Both the position numbers and the translations under genes were made by a program. The notes under the pieces were generated by a model. That model did not search any database, was not told the DNA's origin, and saw nothing but the letters and a program-made list of their open reading frames with translations. A stretch of DNA of 64,000 bases from Inonotus obliquus. Its lineage: Eukaryota > Basidiomycota > Agaricomycetes > Hymenochaetales > Hymenochaetaceae. Below, piece after piece: positions 24,155 to 35,445 of this stretch. How positions within the stretch are numbered: position 1 is the first letter of the stretch; each line of letters opens with the position of its first letter. The stretch lies in NCBI GenBank assembly GCA_032164295.1, contig JAJHTX010000001.1:1550001-1614000 (forward strand), written 5' to 3'.

Positions 24155-26318
24155 GCTGGTCGTCGTCCTGTATGGCAACTACAGCGGAAGCACTAATTAA
24201 TTTGATTGAACTCTGCCGGAAAAAGGCAATTTAAGTGGTCACCAAGGAGAGCGACGAAGAGTGGATGGATGGCGACCGATATGAAAGGAGTGGCAAAAGG
24301 AATGACAGGGGAGAGAGCGACGAGGCTGCCGAGTGGTGGGAGGGGAAGAGGGAGGGAGAGAGAGAGAAGCGAAAGGGCTTGGACGAGAAAACCAATCATG
24401 ATGTGTGGGCAACGGTGATCACCAGTCCCGTGGCATCACTCTAGCCTGATCCGGCATCACTACTCTCACTCACACACCCACAACAAAGGCAGGTTATATC
24501 TAGACGGCAAAACTTACTTTCCTTAAACATTAGATGGGTTTGGGCGATAACATAATCGTCAACAATTTCATGGAAGCGAATACTGCCATGCCTGCTTTTG
24601 CGATCACCGTTTATGCAACAATACTATCATCGAGGACGATATCGCAAATCTGAGTTCTTTCTTTGCACTCGATGTAAATCATTCGTTTTGATTATTGTCA
24701 TCGAAACACTATTTATACATCAATATAGGATCGAGAACCTATCAATGCTTTCGCACTGGGAGCGGTCCGTCGCTCGGGAGAACAGTATGAGTGTTGGTCG
24801 CATAAGAGTGTCGACTGTGCTACCTGCTTCAACTGGGTCAGGATAATCCGTGCTGAAGTACGAGAGGCCGAGAGGACGGAACAGTGGTTGAAGAAAAGAG
24901 AGAAGTGGGTGAACAGAGTTGATCCTTGATTCCAATAGCTTTTTGGCACCATGTAGCTGATGATGATTAAATACCTCGCCCTCTTTCCCCGGAGCGTCAC
25001 TTCAAAGGATGATCAGAATCTTCCCACAATCTACGGTATAGCATAACCCTGGGATTGACGAACAGCGTGATGGTGGATACTAACCACGTAAATATCATGG
25101 CCGCAACCCGTCAAACGTAAACAGTGTCCGAAAAGAAGGCATAATTGATGCCGGAAGGCCTACGGGCAAGTTTAGAGAATTTCAGATGTTCAAGACCAGC
25201 CAGCCAGCATCGATGTGCACCCCTAGTGTTGAACCGGGAGAGTCTGACAAAGAAAGTAGTCGTTTTTCTTTTGTTAGTTGGTACTGGAGCGGATTTAGAG
25301 CGTTCGTCAAAGACAACACCTTTGGATGTACATATACTGAATGAGACTTTCGGCCCATAGTCACCGGATCGAAGCCAACTGGGAATGGGCAAGGACCGCT
25401 GCGCAGCCAGTTCAGTTAGTGCTGGACCGAGAGGGCCGGTAGACCGATAAGGTCACGAGCAGATGTCGAGCCAAGGAGAGTAGAACATCCTCGTCGCATT
25501 ACCTAGGGACGACGAATAGTTCTACATGCCAGGTGACCTGGGCAGATGAATTGATCAAGACAGGATGGACGTGCGTGGTGTGAGTAGCCCTCGGTCGTTT
25601 TGCACAAGGACCTGCAAACCACATACAGATGCCACGCACGCCACACGCATCCGTTTCAGTTTATTCATGGCACCCATGAAGTGTTGTGGTTTTTTAGCAG
25701 ACGTTTAGTTCTTAGAAGGAGATGAGTTTGATACGAAGACGTGGCTTCAGCCGCCCTGTTTGAGGCTGTATTGTGCTAAGGACCGGATTAGGTCACGTTG
25801 TGGCACAGCATTCCCACCAGTCTCCTGTCGTCTCCCTTTGCTTGTTGCACTTCAACCCCCATCGTCTCTCATCTCGAGCCTCTCTTTCTCTTCATCCTCG
25901 TCTCATCTACTCAACTTTTCTCTCGGTAAGTCTCTTTCTACTTTTTCTACTTTTTTCCCACTCTTGGGCGAAGGGTACTGCCTTGAGGCCGCCACGCGTT
26001 GATGCCTTCCTGGGCCGGCCTGGCGAGGTCAAAGTACACTCAATCCTCGACTTCCAAGTGGCCTCAGGCGGCAACGTGCTGGTTCCATAGCCGTTGATCC
26101 GGAAGCTTGCTTCTTGTTGGAGTATAAAAGGCGTTATCCTCGCTTCGCTTCCCTCGTCATCTCTTTCCGTGTCAGCCTTGCCCCCCTCCTTCACCTGCCC
26201 CCCTCCCTTTCATCATTGTATTTCTCTTCCACACTTTATAGCGTCGTTCTTGTCGCTTATTACCCTATAGTATATCATACAGCTGCCCATCACGGCGGAC
26301 CAAGTCGCACCCCCAAGG
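24155..26318. other. Divergent intergenic region, chitin synthase / casein kinase I
   Basis: About 2.2 kb shared upstream region. GA-rich sequence at about 24310-24375 (CT-rich on the minus strand) is a likely initiation zone for chitin synthase. Pyrimidine-rich tracts at about 25850-25930 and 26140-26220 lie upstream of casein kinase I. Open frames in between are short and unrelated to known families. Confidence 0.6.
26123..26129 (+). promoter_or_regulatory. Probable TATA box of casein kinase I
   Basis: TATAAAA about 190 bp before the ATG, followed by a CT-rich stretch, which is the usual layout of a strongly expressed fungal promoter. A second CT-rich tract with a GTAAGT at about 25926 lies upstream, so a longer 5' leader with an intron ending at about 26281 (ATACAG) is an alternative. 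Confidence 0.5.
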
Positions 26319-27530
26319 ATGGATCTCCGAGTTGGAGGAAAGTATCGCCTTGGCAAGAAGATAGGTTCAGGCTCTTTCGGCAAGTATATTGTTCCGTCAG
26401 ATTGTGTTCTTCTACTAATGCGGATGCATTTCAGGCGATATCTATCTGGGTATCAACATTATATCGGGTGAAGAAGTCGCCATCAAACTCGAATCAGTCA
26501 AGGCGAAGCATCCCCAGCTCGAGTACGAATCGAAAGTCTACAAGACACTTGCAGGTGGCGTGGGCGTGCCTTTTGTCAGGTGGTTCGGTACAGAATGTGA
26601 CTACAATGCGATGGTCCTGGATCTCCTCGGACCGAGCTTGGAAGATTTATTCAACTTCTGCAATCGGAAGTTCAGCTTGAAGACCGTTCTCCTCCTTGCC
26701 GACCAGTTGGTGCGTTGACTGGCGCTTGCCATTACGTACGAATTGGTTTACTCATTTTTTCCCGTCAGATCTCACGTGTCGAGTACATCCACTCCCGTAA
26801 TTTCATTCATCGTGACATCAAGCCCGATAACTTCTTGATGGGCATTGGCAAACGTGGCAATCAAGTGAACATCATTGACTTCGGGTTGGCGAAGAAATTC
26901 CGGGACCCGAAAACTCATCTACACATCCCTTACAGGGAGAATAAGAACTTGACCGGCACGGCTCGTTACACCTCCATCAACACACACTTGGGAGTTGAGC
27001 AGGCCCGTCGCGACGACTTGGAGTCCCTCGCTTACGTTCTGATGTATTTCCTTCGTGGTGCATTGCCGTGGCAAGGCTTGAAGGCCGCTACGAAGAAGCA
27101 GAAATACGACCGTATCATGGAGAAGAAGATGACGACACCGACGGACCTGCTTTGCCGCGGTTTCCCCAACGAGTTTGGCATCTTCCTTAACTACTGCCGT
27201 GCTCTCCGTTTCGACGATAAGCCCGACTACTCGTACCTTCGCAAGCTTTTCCGAGACCTGTTCGTTCGCGAAGGCTATCAGTACGATTATGTCTTCGATT
27301 GGAGTGTCCAGAGGAGCACACAGGATGAGGCTGCCTCTGGTGCCAATGCCGCAGCCAATCGCCGGAAAGTTATCAAAGAGGACGAGTTGGAACCCCGGGC
27401 TACCGACAGGATGTAAGAGCACTAGTTCCCATCGACTTCCTTTTACTAAATTGTCTCCAGGCTTCGTTCTCAGACGAGGCAGCAGCAAGCTGCTAATGCT
27501 CAACGTAGGGGTCGTGAAGATATCTGGTAG
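26319..27530 (+). CDS. Casein kinase I (CK1 delta/epsilon-like, Hhp1 type)
   Basis: Ser/Thr kinase of the CK1 family, acting in DNA repair, cell cycle and, in fungi, clock and endocytosis control. Four exons (26319-26379, 26435-26709, 26769-27412, 27461-27530) give 349 residues. Seen in order: Gly loop [21 protein letters not shown] with the ATP-binding Lys, [12 protein letters not shown] (catalytic loop), [11 protein letters not shown], then [24 protein letters not shown], where the CK1-specific SIN replaces the APE motif, and LPWQGLKA. The kinase domain ends near residue 290; the short tail is Arg/Gln-rich ([19 protein letters not shown]). Intron 1 must be GC-AG (GCAAGT donor at 26380), because only that keeps GSFG|DIYLG in frame. 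Confidence 0.95.
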
Positions 27531-28581
27531 ATGGTCCGGCACGTCTGGCTTTGCTTTTTGTCAGTCAGGCGCTCTGAGAACAGTCGAGAGTGAGTTTGGA
27601 GCGGGGCCGCAGACGTTGCCCACGTAAAGGTTCTCAGTCGCCATTAGTCATGGTCTTCGTTCGGTTATAGTCGGAATCGCGGTGGTGGTCGATCGCTGGT
27701 CGTCATTGTTTGTTCTCAAGCTATGGCTATCATAGTCGATCCTGTCTACGGGAGGAATAAGTGTACTTTCCCGTCAGGCCCCGAGACACGCATCTCCGAC
27801 GTAGTGCAATTTCACGGTCCATACACCTTCAGGCAAGCAGCAATAACTTTCTTCGCTTGCAGCCGTGCCACCAGCTCTTTACGAACACGCGAACGAGGTG
27901 CCTGGCGAGTTATTATTTTCTAACGGACGCTATTTCTTTTCAAGTTACTTGTGCTTCCAACTGGAGGCTTGGTGACGCTCTTTCCTGTCGCATAATATCG
28001 TTATCCATATAAAGCGCCCAAACTCAAACTTCCATCTTCCCTCTCCCACAGTGCGAGATTTATCAATGCGTTTTCTACGTTCCTTTTTCCTTCTTTTCTT
28101 TGCTCCCCGGTTGTGAATGGTTATTCTTTTCCTTGTTCTGCAGAGTCACTTGTTACATTCCTTTCCCCTCCAGAGTTGATATCCTCCCTCTCCTACCCTG
28201 GCTTCGAATGCATTGGCACGTATCCATTGCTAGCCAGGGGCAGGGTGGCGGGAGAGGGCTCCGTGTTCGTGGATGAGTTCTACGAGCACGGGTTGAAGTC
28301 AATTGATCTTGACATCAAGTAGTCGTTCTTATCTACACTAACGCGAGACCCCTATTCCTCACTTGCTATACTGGCGAAGAACTAGTTTGCTATAGGAGAG
28401 TAGATTCTGGCTCTGACATTGAAATTGTAGGTCGACAGTTATGATAATATCAGGTATTATGTGTAGTGATTTTGAGTATGCATTATGTAAGCTGCGTCGG
28501 TACACGTCGCGCGTACCATAACTATTCGCGTGCTACCTGCCACTTCATAGAGTTGACGTTCAACGACTCTCCGCCATCATC
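27531..28581. other. Intergenic, no gene seen
   Basis: About 1.05 kb holding the 3' flank of casein kinase I and the promoter of the gamma-COP gene. CT-rich stretches occur at about 28060-28200. No supported open frame. Confidence 0.6.
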
Positions 28582-31500
28582 ATGTCCTCCATCAAGAAAG
28601 ATGATGAGGGCGGTATCAACCAGTATTATCACAACAAGACGACCGTCATCCAAGAAGCCCGCGTTTTCAACGAGTCCCCCATCAGCCCGAGAAAGTGCAG
28701 AGCATTACTTGCTCAAATCGTTTATTTGCTGTATGTAGGGGAAAACTTCAGTACGCAGGAAGCAACAACGCTCTTCTTCGGTGTTACCAAGCTATTCCAA
28801 CACAAGGATGTGAGTAATGGATAGCGAATCCATTGCGTTGAGTTAATAGTTCGTTTCATTGACCTTGCCAGAGTGCTCTTCGACAAGCCGTGTATCTCGC
28901 TATCAAGGAGCTCGCAACAACTGCTGAAGATGTGATAATGGTCACTAGCAGTATCATGAAGGACATGCAACCAAATTCGGAGGTCATATATCGACCGAAC
29001 GCAATACGAGCTTTGTGCAGAATTATTGATGTAGGTGCACGTCTTACTGAGTGGCCAATACCGGTTACTAATGTACTGTTGTCTAGCCTTCCATGGCTCA
29101 AGGAGTTGAGCGATTCTTCAAAGCGGCTATCGTTGACAAGAACCCATCTATTGCCTCTGCCGCTCTCGTGTCTTCGTATCACCTCTTCACTTCTGCGAAG
29201 GACGTTGTGAAGCGTTGGGCCAACGAAGCTCAAGAAGCCGTCAACGCAAAGAGCTCATCCGCACTATTTGGCAATACGCTTAGTGTAAGTGTTGGCTCCT
29301 ACGTATTCAGCTCTTCGTCTCAGCAAAGCGGTGCAAATCAACCTATCCCATCGACGAGTTACATTACGCAGTATCATGCCCTTGGGTTATTATACCTCAT
29401 CCGACAGCAGGATCGAATGGCTGTAACAAAGATGATACAACAGCTTGGTGGCGGAAAATCTGGCGCGGGTACTACACTCAAGAATGCCATGGCTCTGTGC
29501 ATGCTGATTCGTTATGCTGCCAAGGTTATTGATGAGGATCCAAAGTGAGCCCAATTCGTAAAATGGCATCGTATCAAACTCACCGCTTCGCAGTGTTCAA
29601 AAGCAGATGTATGAGTTGTTGGAAGGGTGGCTTCGTCACAAAAGCGACATGGTGAACATCGAAGCTGCGAGAGCTATCTGTGAAATGAAAAATGTCACCC
29701 CACAACAACTCATTAGGCCAATTTCCGGTAGGCAGCCTAGTGGTTTCCTTCTTCCCAGCTCACTGAGTTCCTTGATTAGTCCTCCAACTTTGCTTGAGCT
29801 CTCCTAAAACAACGCTGAAATTCGCTGCAATCCGGACGCTATCAACCCTCGCGCTCACTCATCCAGCGAGTGTTGCGACGTGCAATGTTGAAATGGAGCA
29901 TCTCATCTCAGATTCCAACAGGAGCATCGCTACTTATGCCATTACCACGTTACTAAAGGTATGGTCGAGAAACTCCTGTGGTCCATGCTGCATCTAAACT
30001 ATCTCTCCTGTAGACTGGTACCGAAGCTTCAGTGGACCGACTAATGAAACAGATCTCTGGCTTTATGACCGAGATTAGTGATGAATTCAAGGTCATCGTC
30101 GTCGATGCTATTCGGTCACTGTGCTTGAAATTCCCGGCCAAGCAAGCGGCTATGCTCTCCTTCCTTTCCGGTGTCCTTCGGGATGAGGGAGGATATGACT
30201 TCAAACGTGCGGTTGTGGAGGCGATCTTTGACATGATCAAATTCATCTCCGAATGCAAGGAGCAGGCACTTTCGCACCTCTGTGAGTTTATCGAAGACTG
30301 CGAATTTACAAAGCTATCTGTCCGCATCCTCCATCTGCTCGGCGTTGAGGGTCCGAAAATGCCACAACCTGCCAAGTTTATACGTTACATTTATAATCGT
30401 GTTGTCCTGGAAAATGCTATTGTACGCGCGGCTGCTGTGTCCAGTCTAGCAAAATTTGGTGTCAACGTGGAGGAAGCAACGATGCAGAAGAGTATTCGAG
30501 TTTTACTAACCAGGTTTGCTCTTTCTTCTCTCTTGTCAGATTTGGGCTTATACATCTTGTCGTTGCAGATGTTTGGAGGATGTCGATGATGAAGTACGAG
30601 ATCGCGCAGCACTTTATCTGAAGGTCTTGGATAACCAGTCGTTAGCTCAGACTTATATCAGAGAAGGTGCGAAAACACTCTATCTGAATAAGGTCGGCGC
30701 TGAACTGTCTGAATTCCAGATTCCGTCTTCTCGCTGTCGGCGCTGGAGGCGAGCCTTGTATCTTACGTCAAGGACCCCTCCGCATCACAAAAGCCATTCG
30801 ACTTTGAAGCAATACCTCGAATTAGTCGCGAACAGGCCGCGAAGGAGAGCGCACGTATGTCAATGCGATAACTATGATAAGCACTGTACTAATGAACTTT
30901 CTCAGGGCCAAGCACGCTCGATACCATTGCTGCACCCTCGACCAAGCCAACAGCAGCGACGCCTCCTCCCCGCACCGCGGCAGAAACTCGATCTGCATAT
31001 GCAGAGCAGCTTGCCGGAGTTCCGGAATTCGCGGACTATGGTCCTGTAATTAACAGCAGTTCCAAGCCAGCTCAACTTACCGAGAGCGAGACCGAGTACC
31101 AAGTGTCTTGCGTCAAGCACATATTCAAAGAGCATGTTGTTTTCCAGGTATGACCGAACATAAATTATAATCAGATAAAGCCGTCTCACGTTGTTCCCAG
31201 TTCAATGTGTCAAATACGATGCCAGAAACCGTACTCGAACAGGTGTCGGTCATCATGCAACCTCAGGCAGACTCCGGTTTAACCGAGAACTTCATTATTC
31301 CAATACCCTCGCTCACTCAATCGAGTTCACCAAGCATTGTATATGTCTCCTTCACCCGTGACTCTCCGGAAGAATTCGCCGTCGCTTCCTTCCAGTGTGT
31401 CCTCAAGTTTATCAGCAAGGAAGTTGATCCATCGAGCGGTGAACCTGAGGAGGAGGGATATGAAGATGAGTATCAACTGGAAGAGGTTGAACTTGCTCCT

Positions 31501-31906
31501 GGTGGGGACTACATCATTCCGAGCTATGCATCCTTCGCTGCGGAATGGGATCGTTTGCGAGGTGGTGCTACCGCAACTGAGACATTCGCACTATCGGCAA
31601 TGGACAGTATCAAAGGTAAGATTGTGACATTCTCTCCTTCGATCTCTCTTGCTGATATTTGTGGCAGCTGCATGCGACTCGATTATTGAGATCTTAAACA
31701 TGGAGCCACTTGGTGGATCCGAGAGCCCGACATCAACATCTGTGCACACGCTACAGTTGTCGGGTATGGTAATTGGAGGCGGAGGCAAAGTGTTGGTCCG
31801 CTGTCGAATGACGTACTCGTCGAGTGCTGGTGTGACGCTAGAACTGGGCGTTCGTGCAGAAAAGCAAGAGGCTTGTAGTCTAGTGGTGTCGGCGATTGGT
31901 GGCTGA
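28582..31906 (+). CDS. SEC21: Coatomer subunit gamma (gamma-COP)
   Basis: Large subunit of the COPI coat, which forms Golgi-to-ER and intra-Golgi vesicles. Start [16 protein letters not shown] at 28582, followed by the adaptin-like trunk: [76 protein letters not shown] and KYIRYIYN-like [20 protein letters not shown] Pro/Thr-rich hinge follows. The appendage (ear) domain starts with [16 protein letters not shown] and contains [16 protein letters not shown]; it closes at SLVVSAIGG before TGA. About eleven exons; for example [21 protein letters not shown] is obtained only after removing a 54-bp intron near 30670-30720. Single full-length copy. Confidence 0.94.
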
Positions 31907-32386
31907 GCGTGGGCGGCGTATATACCGTGTGTACTGTTTTGGACCAATTATACTGATATAGACATCAAGTCCACATAGACCGACGTTGGCGGGGAAAACT
32001 TTTATGATGGATGTGGGGAAACAGACTGAGATGTATTTCATGTGAGATTCAGCTCAGCTCCCAAACATCCCCAACCCCAGCGCAGCTACAGATGATTGGT
32101 TTGCAATGAGGATGGTCGTAAGACATTTCGTGATAAGTAATATGACAAGAGCAGAGGGCTCGGGGAGTGAGGTAAGCGAAGGGATTAGCGACGGCATCGG
32201 GTCTCCATATTCCATGGTTCCCCCCCAATCTTCACGTTTCAGTACCAGTCTCATCCGATCCCGTTATTTACCATGCTCGTGTAACATTTCAGTGATGATC
32301 AATACTCCAAGCCACAGTCAGCTGTCATTTTTGTCTTTTTCTTCCCAACATCTTTGAGCTGTACTCCTGCTTTGTCGTCCTCTGCA
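31907..32386. other. Intergenic between gamma-COP and pantothenate kinase
   Basis: About 480 bp with no supported frame; it must contain the gamma-COP terminator and the pantothenate kinase promoter. Confidence 0.6.
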
Positions 32387-34293
32387 ATGTCCTCGAGCGC
32401 GCCAACACTTCCTAGCCCACGCGTCATCCATGTCGACACGCGTGGTGCAGTTATCTTGGATGAAGAGTCCCCAGAGGTACGCCGAGTTGCTTAAATTAGT
32501 ACTTGCACCCCACGGCTGAATGCTTGTTTGTTTGTTCATTGTAGACGAGGGATAGCCGAGGTATCTATCTACCGAATCATATCGAGCCGGTGTCTCATAT
32601 TGCTGTCGACGTATGTGCTTGACATTGAACTGTTGGGGTAATAGACAGGAGTGACTAATAGTGGTTTGTTTGTTGTCCAGGTTGGCGGCTCTCTCGCGAA
32701 GGTAGTCTATTTCACTCGTTCACCGGAACCTCCGGCGTCTCCGTCTATTGCGGCAACGATTGGGAGCAGCGTACCCAGCGGTGTCTCGACACCGTCTTCT
32801 CACTCCTCCAACGAAGAGCCATCCACCAGCACTGGTCATGTGAAGAGGCTCAACGGCGCACTCACACCACTCGTACTCGAGTCTAACAATAACGGGCATC
32901 ATGTGCTCCCAGACTCGTCCAACCTTGAAGAGCAGTCATTATTACGCAATGCACTCGTTCGACGAGCTTCTTTGAGACACTTCCCAGGTGGCTCCCTCAA
33001 CTTTGAACGATTCGAAACGGATAATATCGACGAATGCGTGACGTTCATACAGACACTTATCGAACAGTCCGCGCAGGCGAATGGCGTTTCGATTGAGGAA
33101 ATGCGGAAAGGTGTGAAGATAATGGCGACGGGTGGTGGTGCGCATAAATTTTACGATCTGTTTAGTGGGACACTCGGAGTGGAAGTGCTCCGTGAAGATG
33201 AGATGGAATGCTTAATCGAAGGCCTCAAATTCATCACACTCATTCCGGACGAAGTGTATCATTTCTCGGACGAGCTGGTACAAAAAGTCGCACACGGACA
33301 GCAGCAACAACAACTATCACAATCCACCCCAAATACAGCCCGGCCCCTGGAACGACCCAGTGCGAATCCGCCGCAATACGCCGTAACGTTTGAGAAGAAT
33401 CCAAATCCGCAATTACCATGCCTCCTTGTGAACATAGGTTCTGGTGTGTCGCTAATTAAAGTCAATGAAGATGGTACGTTCGAACGTGTGAGCGGGACGA
33501 GTATTGGTGGAGGAACGCTGTGGGGACTTCTTAGTCTGCTAACTCCGGCACGAACTTTCGATGGTGCGTTCCTATTTCTTTTTTCTGACGAGGCATGTGT
33601 CTTCATTAACACATCGTTGATTATAGAGATGCTTGCTTTATCAGAGAAGGGTGATAACTCATTAGTGGACATGCTAGTTGGTGACATCTACGGGCAAGAC
33701 TACAACCGTTTAGGACTAAAGTCAACGATGATTGCGAGTACTTTTGGCAAAGTTTTCAAGAAGGGCGAGACAAACAAGACGTTTGCTCCGGAAGACATCA
33801 GCAAGAGTTTACTGTATGCTGTGTCAAACAACATCGGTCAGATTGCGTTCGTGATATTTCTGCTGTCTAACCATTTTAGTGCTATTCTCATCTGACGCTG
33901 TGTTATTTTATTGTATAGGTACATGAATGCGGAGAAGTACGGACTTGATCGTATCTACTTTGGTGGATGTTTCATCCGGGGTATGGTTACTACCGTAGCG
34001 AGTTAAGTTTGAGCCCCAAAGAAGCTGACATGATACTTGTATTGATAGGACATGCGGCAACGATAGCGACATTATCGTATGCCATCCGATTCTGGAGCAA
34101 AGGGACGAAACGAGCGCTCTTCCTGCGACATGAGGGATTCCTGTAGGTTGCTTCCGAATGTGATGATTTGATGAAGATTAACTGACTCGATTCTGTGTTT
34201 GGCAGAGGAGCATTAGGGGCGTGGATTAAGAATATAGAAGCCCAGGAAGAGGATAAACCCGATTTTGAGTTGATACCCGCATCCACTACCTGA
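32387..34293 (+). CDS. CAB1: Pantothenate kinase (eukaryotic type)
   Basis: Catalyses ATP-dependent phosphorylation of pantothenate, the first and regulated step of coenzyme A synthesis. ATG at 32387 begins MSSSAPTLPSPR. Exon 2 gives IYLPNHIEPVSHIAVD, and exon 3 starts VGGSLAKVVYFTRS, the phosphate-binding ASKHA motif 1. A Ser/Pro-rich insert of about 80 residues follows and is longer than in yeast. The core then shows FERFETDNIDECVTF, VKIMATGGGAHKFYDLF, LLVNIGSGVSLIKV, VSGTSIGGGTLWGLLSLL, LVDMLVGDIYGQDYNRLGL, AVSNNIGQIA|YMNAEKYGLDRIYFGG and LRHEGFLGALGAWI, all typical of the eukaryotic PanK fold. About seven exons. Its stop lies 85 bp from the converging NOPCHAP1-like gene. Confidence 0.93.
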
Positions 34294-34377
34294 TTTTGCT
34301 TATTTCGATACTATTTCGTTCGATGTGACTCGAACGATCAACGAATGTATTTTTATTAGTAGCATACAACAATTAAT

Positions 34378-35189
34378 TCATTCAAGGGTATCATTGTTCG
34401 GTGTTGTCGGCAGTGGTGACTGATTGGTGGACTCGCCGAGGACGATGATTTTTGGACGAGGTAGTGGTCTTATCGGGCGTTGGCTTGCGGCGGGCATGAC
34501 GGAAGACGCGTCGTCGTCGTCGGAAGATCCGGAGGAGGAGACATCCGATTCCGAGCTGGAGTCCGAGTGTGACTGGTCGGACGAGTCAGTCGACGTTGAA
34601 TCCGAAGTCTGCCGAGGACGTATATCAAACACCCCGAGTCCGAGGTTCTGTACACAGAGCGGGAGAAACGGGATAAGCAGTAACACAACGGGCGCAGATC
34701 CGATTCGCGGAAATTTATACCATTTCAATGTATTCATCTTCACTCTCTCCCATCGTCTCAATGTCCACCGTCGTACTCTCCATACGGCCCCTTAGCTCCG
34801 CATTAGCTGCCTCCATTTGGGGAAGAAACGCTTCAACTCGTTCTAGTACTAATTATCATTAACGGAAACTATCCAAAATATCCACTTACACTCTCTTGGA
34901 GGCTCGACCGCGTGAGTTTGCCGTACGCCAAAATCGTACGTTGATGGGCCTGGTTGGATAAACGGGGCATCGTTGCTAAATGCTGTGTCATTGTTGTTGT
35001 CGTTAATTCGCTGTAGGAGATGTCCTGAGGGTGGGAAAATAGTTATTGTTTATTTATTGAATGATGTGAGCGGGATAATCGGAGGACAAAGAAGAAGAGC
35101 AGAGAGGACAACAGGCAGTTGTCGGGGTACGTACTCAACCGGTCCTGACGCCTTTCTTCGTCCTCTACGTCGAGACGGTCGGTGGGCAT
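34378..35189 (-). CDS. NOPCHAP1-like box C/D snoRNP assembly factor
   Basis: Four exons (35189-35135, 35024-34890, 34848-34721, 34647-34378) sum to 588 nt and give 195 residues. The central region reads PPRELLERVEAFLPQMEAAN, then SEDEYIEMNLGLGVFDI. This pairing of an ELLxRVxxFLPQM helix with a final NLGLGVF(D/E) motif is what I know from the NOPCHAP1 (human C12orf45) family, a chaperone bridging NOP58 to the R2TP/RUVBL complex during box C/D snoRNP assembly. The last about 70 residues are a Ser/Asp tract (SSDQSHSDSSSESDVSSSG) with possible CK2 sites, followed by a Pro/Arg-rich end. The start ATG at 35189 precedes an acidic/basic leader (MPTDRLDVEDEERRQDR). Function is inferred from the two motifs only. 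Confidence 0.75.
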
Positions 35190-35445
35190 GGTTGAATGAA
35201 AGAGATTGGATGAGGGTTACGTGTTGGTTGTGGACTAATAGAAAATTTAGATGACGCGGGGGTGCTAATTTACATTACATTACCCTATTACTTACCATCT
35301 CTGAAAAAAAATGTTACATCGCCTCTTTCTGTCACCTGCTATCCCTCTCTTGACATCCCCCCACCATCTCCTCCCTCTCTCGTCTCCCCTACCTCGCATG
35401 CACCCGCCCTCCACTCTCACTCCCCGCTCATCATCCCCTCCCCTA

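Noticed and set aside
24155..24178. Upstream extension of chitin synthase by eight codons
   Set aside because: It starts with TTG; the first ATG in frame is at 24154, so the extension has no start codon.
28113..28322. 70-codon frame upstream of gamma-COP
   Set aside because: Lies in the promoter, no family likeness, no splice connection to the gene.
35311..35445. N-terminal extension of the homeodomain protein from ATG 35311
   Set aside because: The stretch is CT-rich low-complexity DNA typical of fungal core promoters; the ATG at 35446 gives a compact start. It remains possible.
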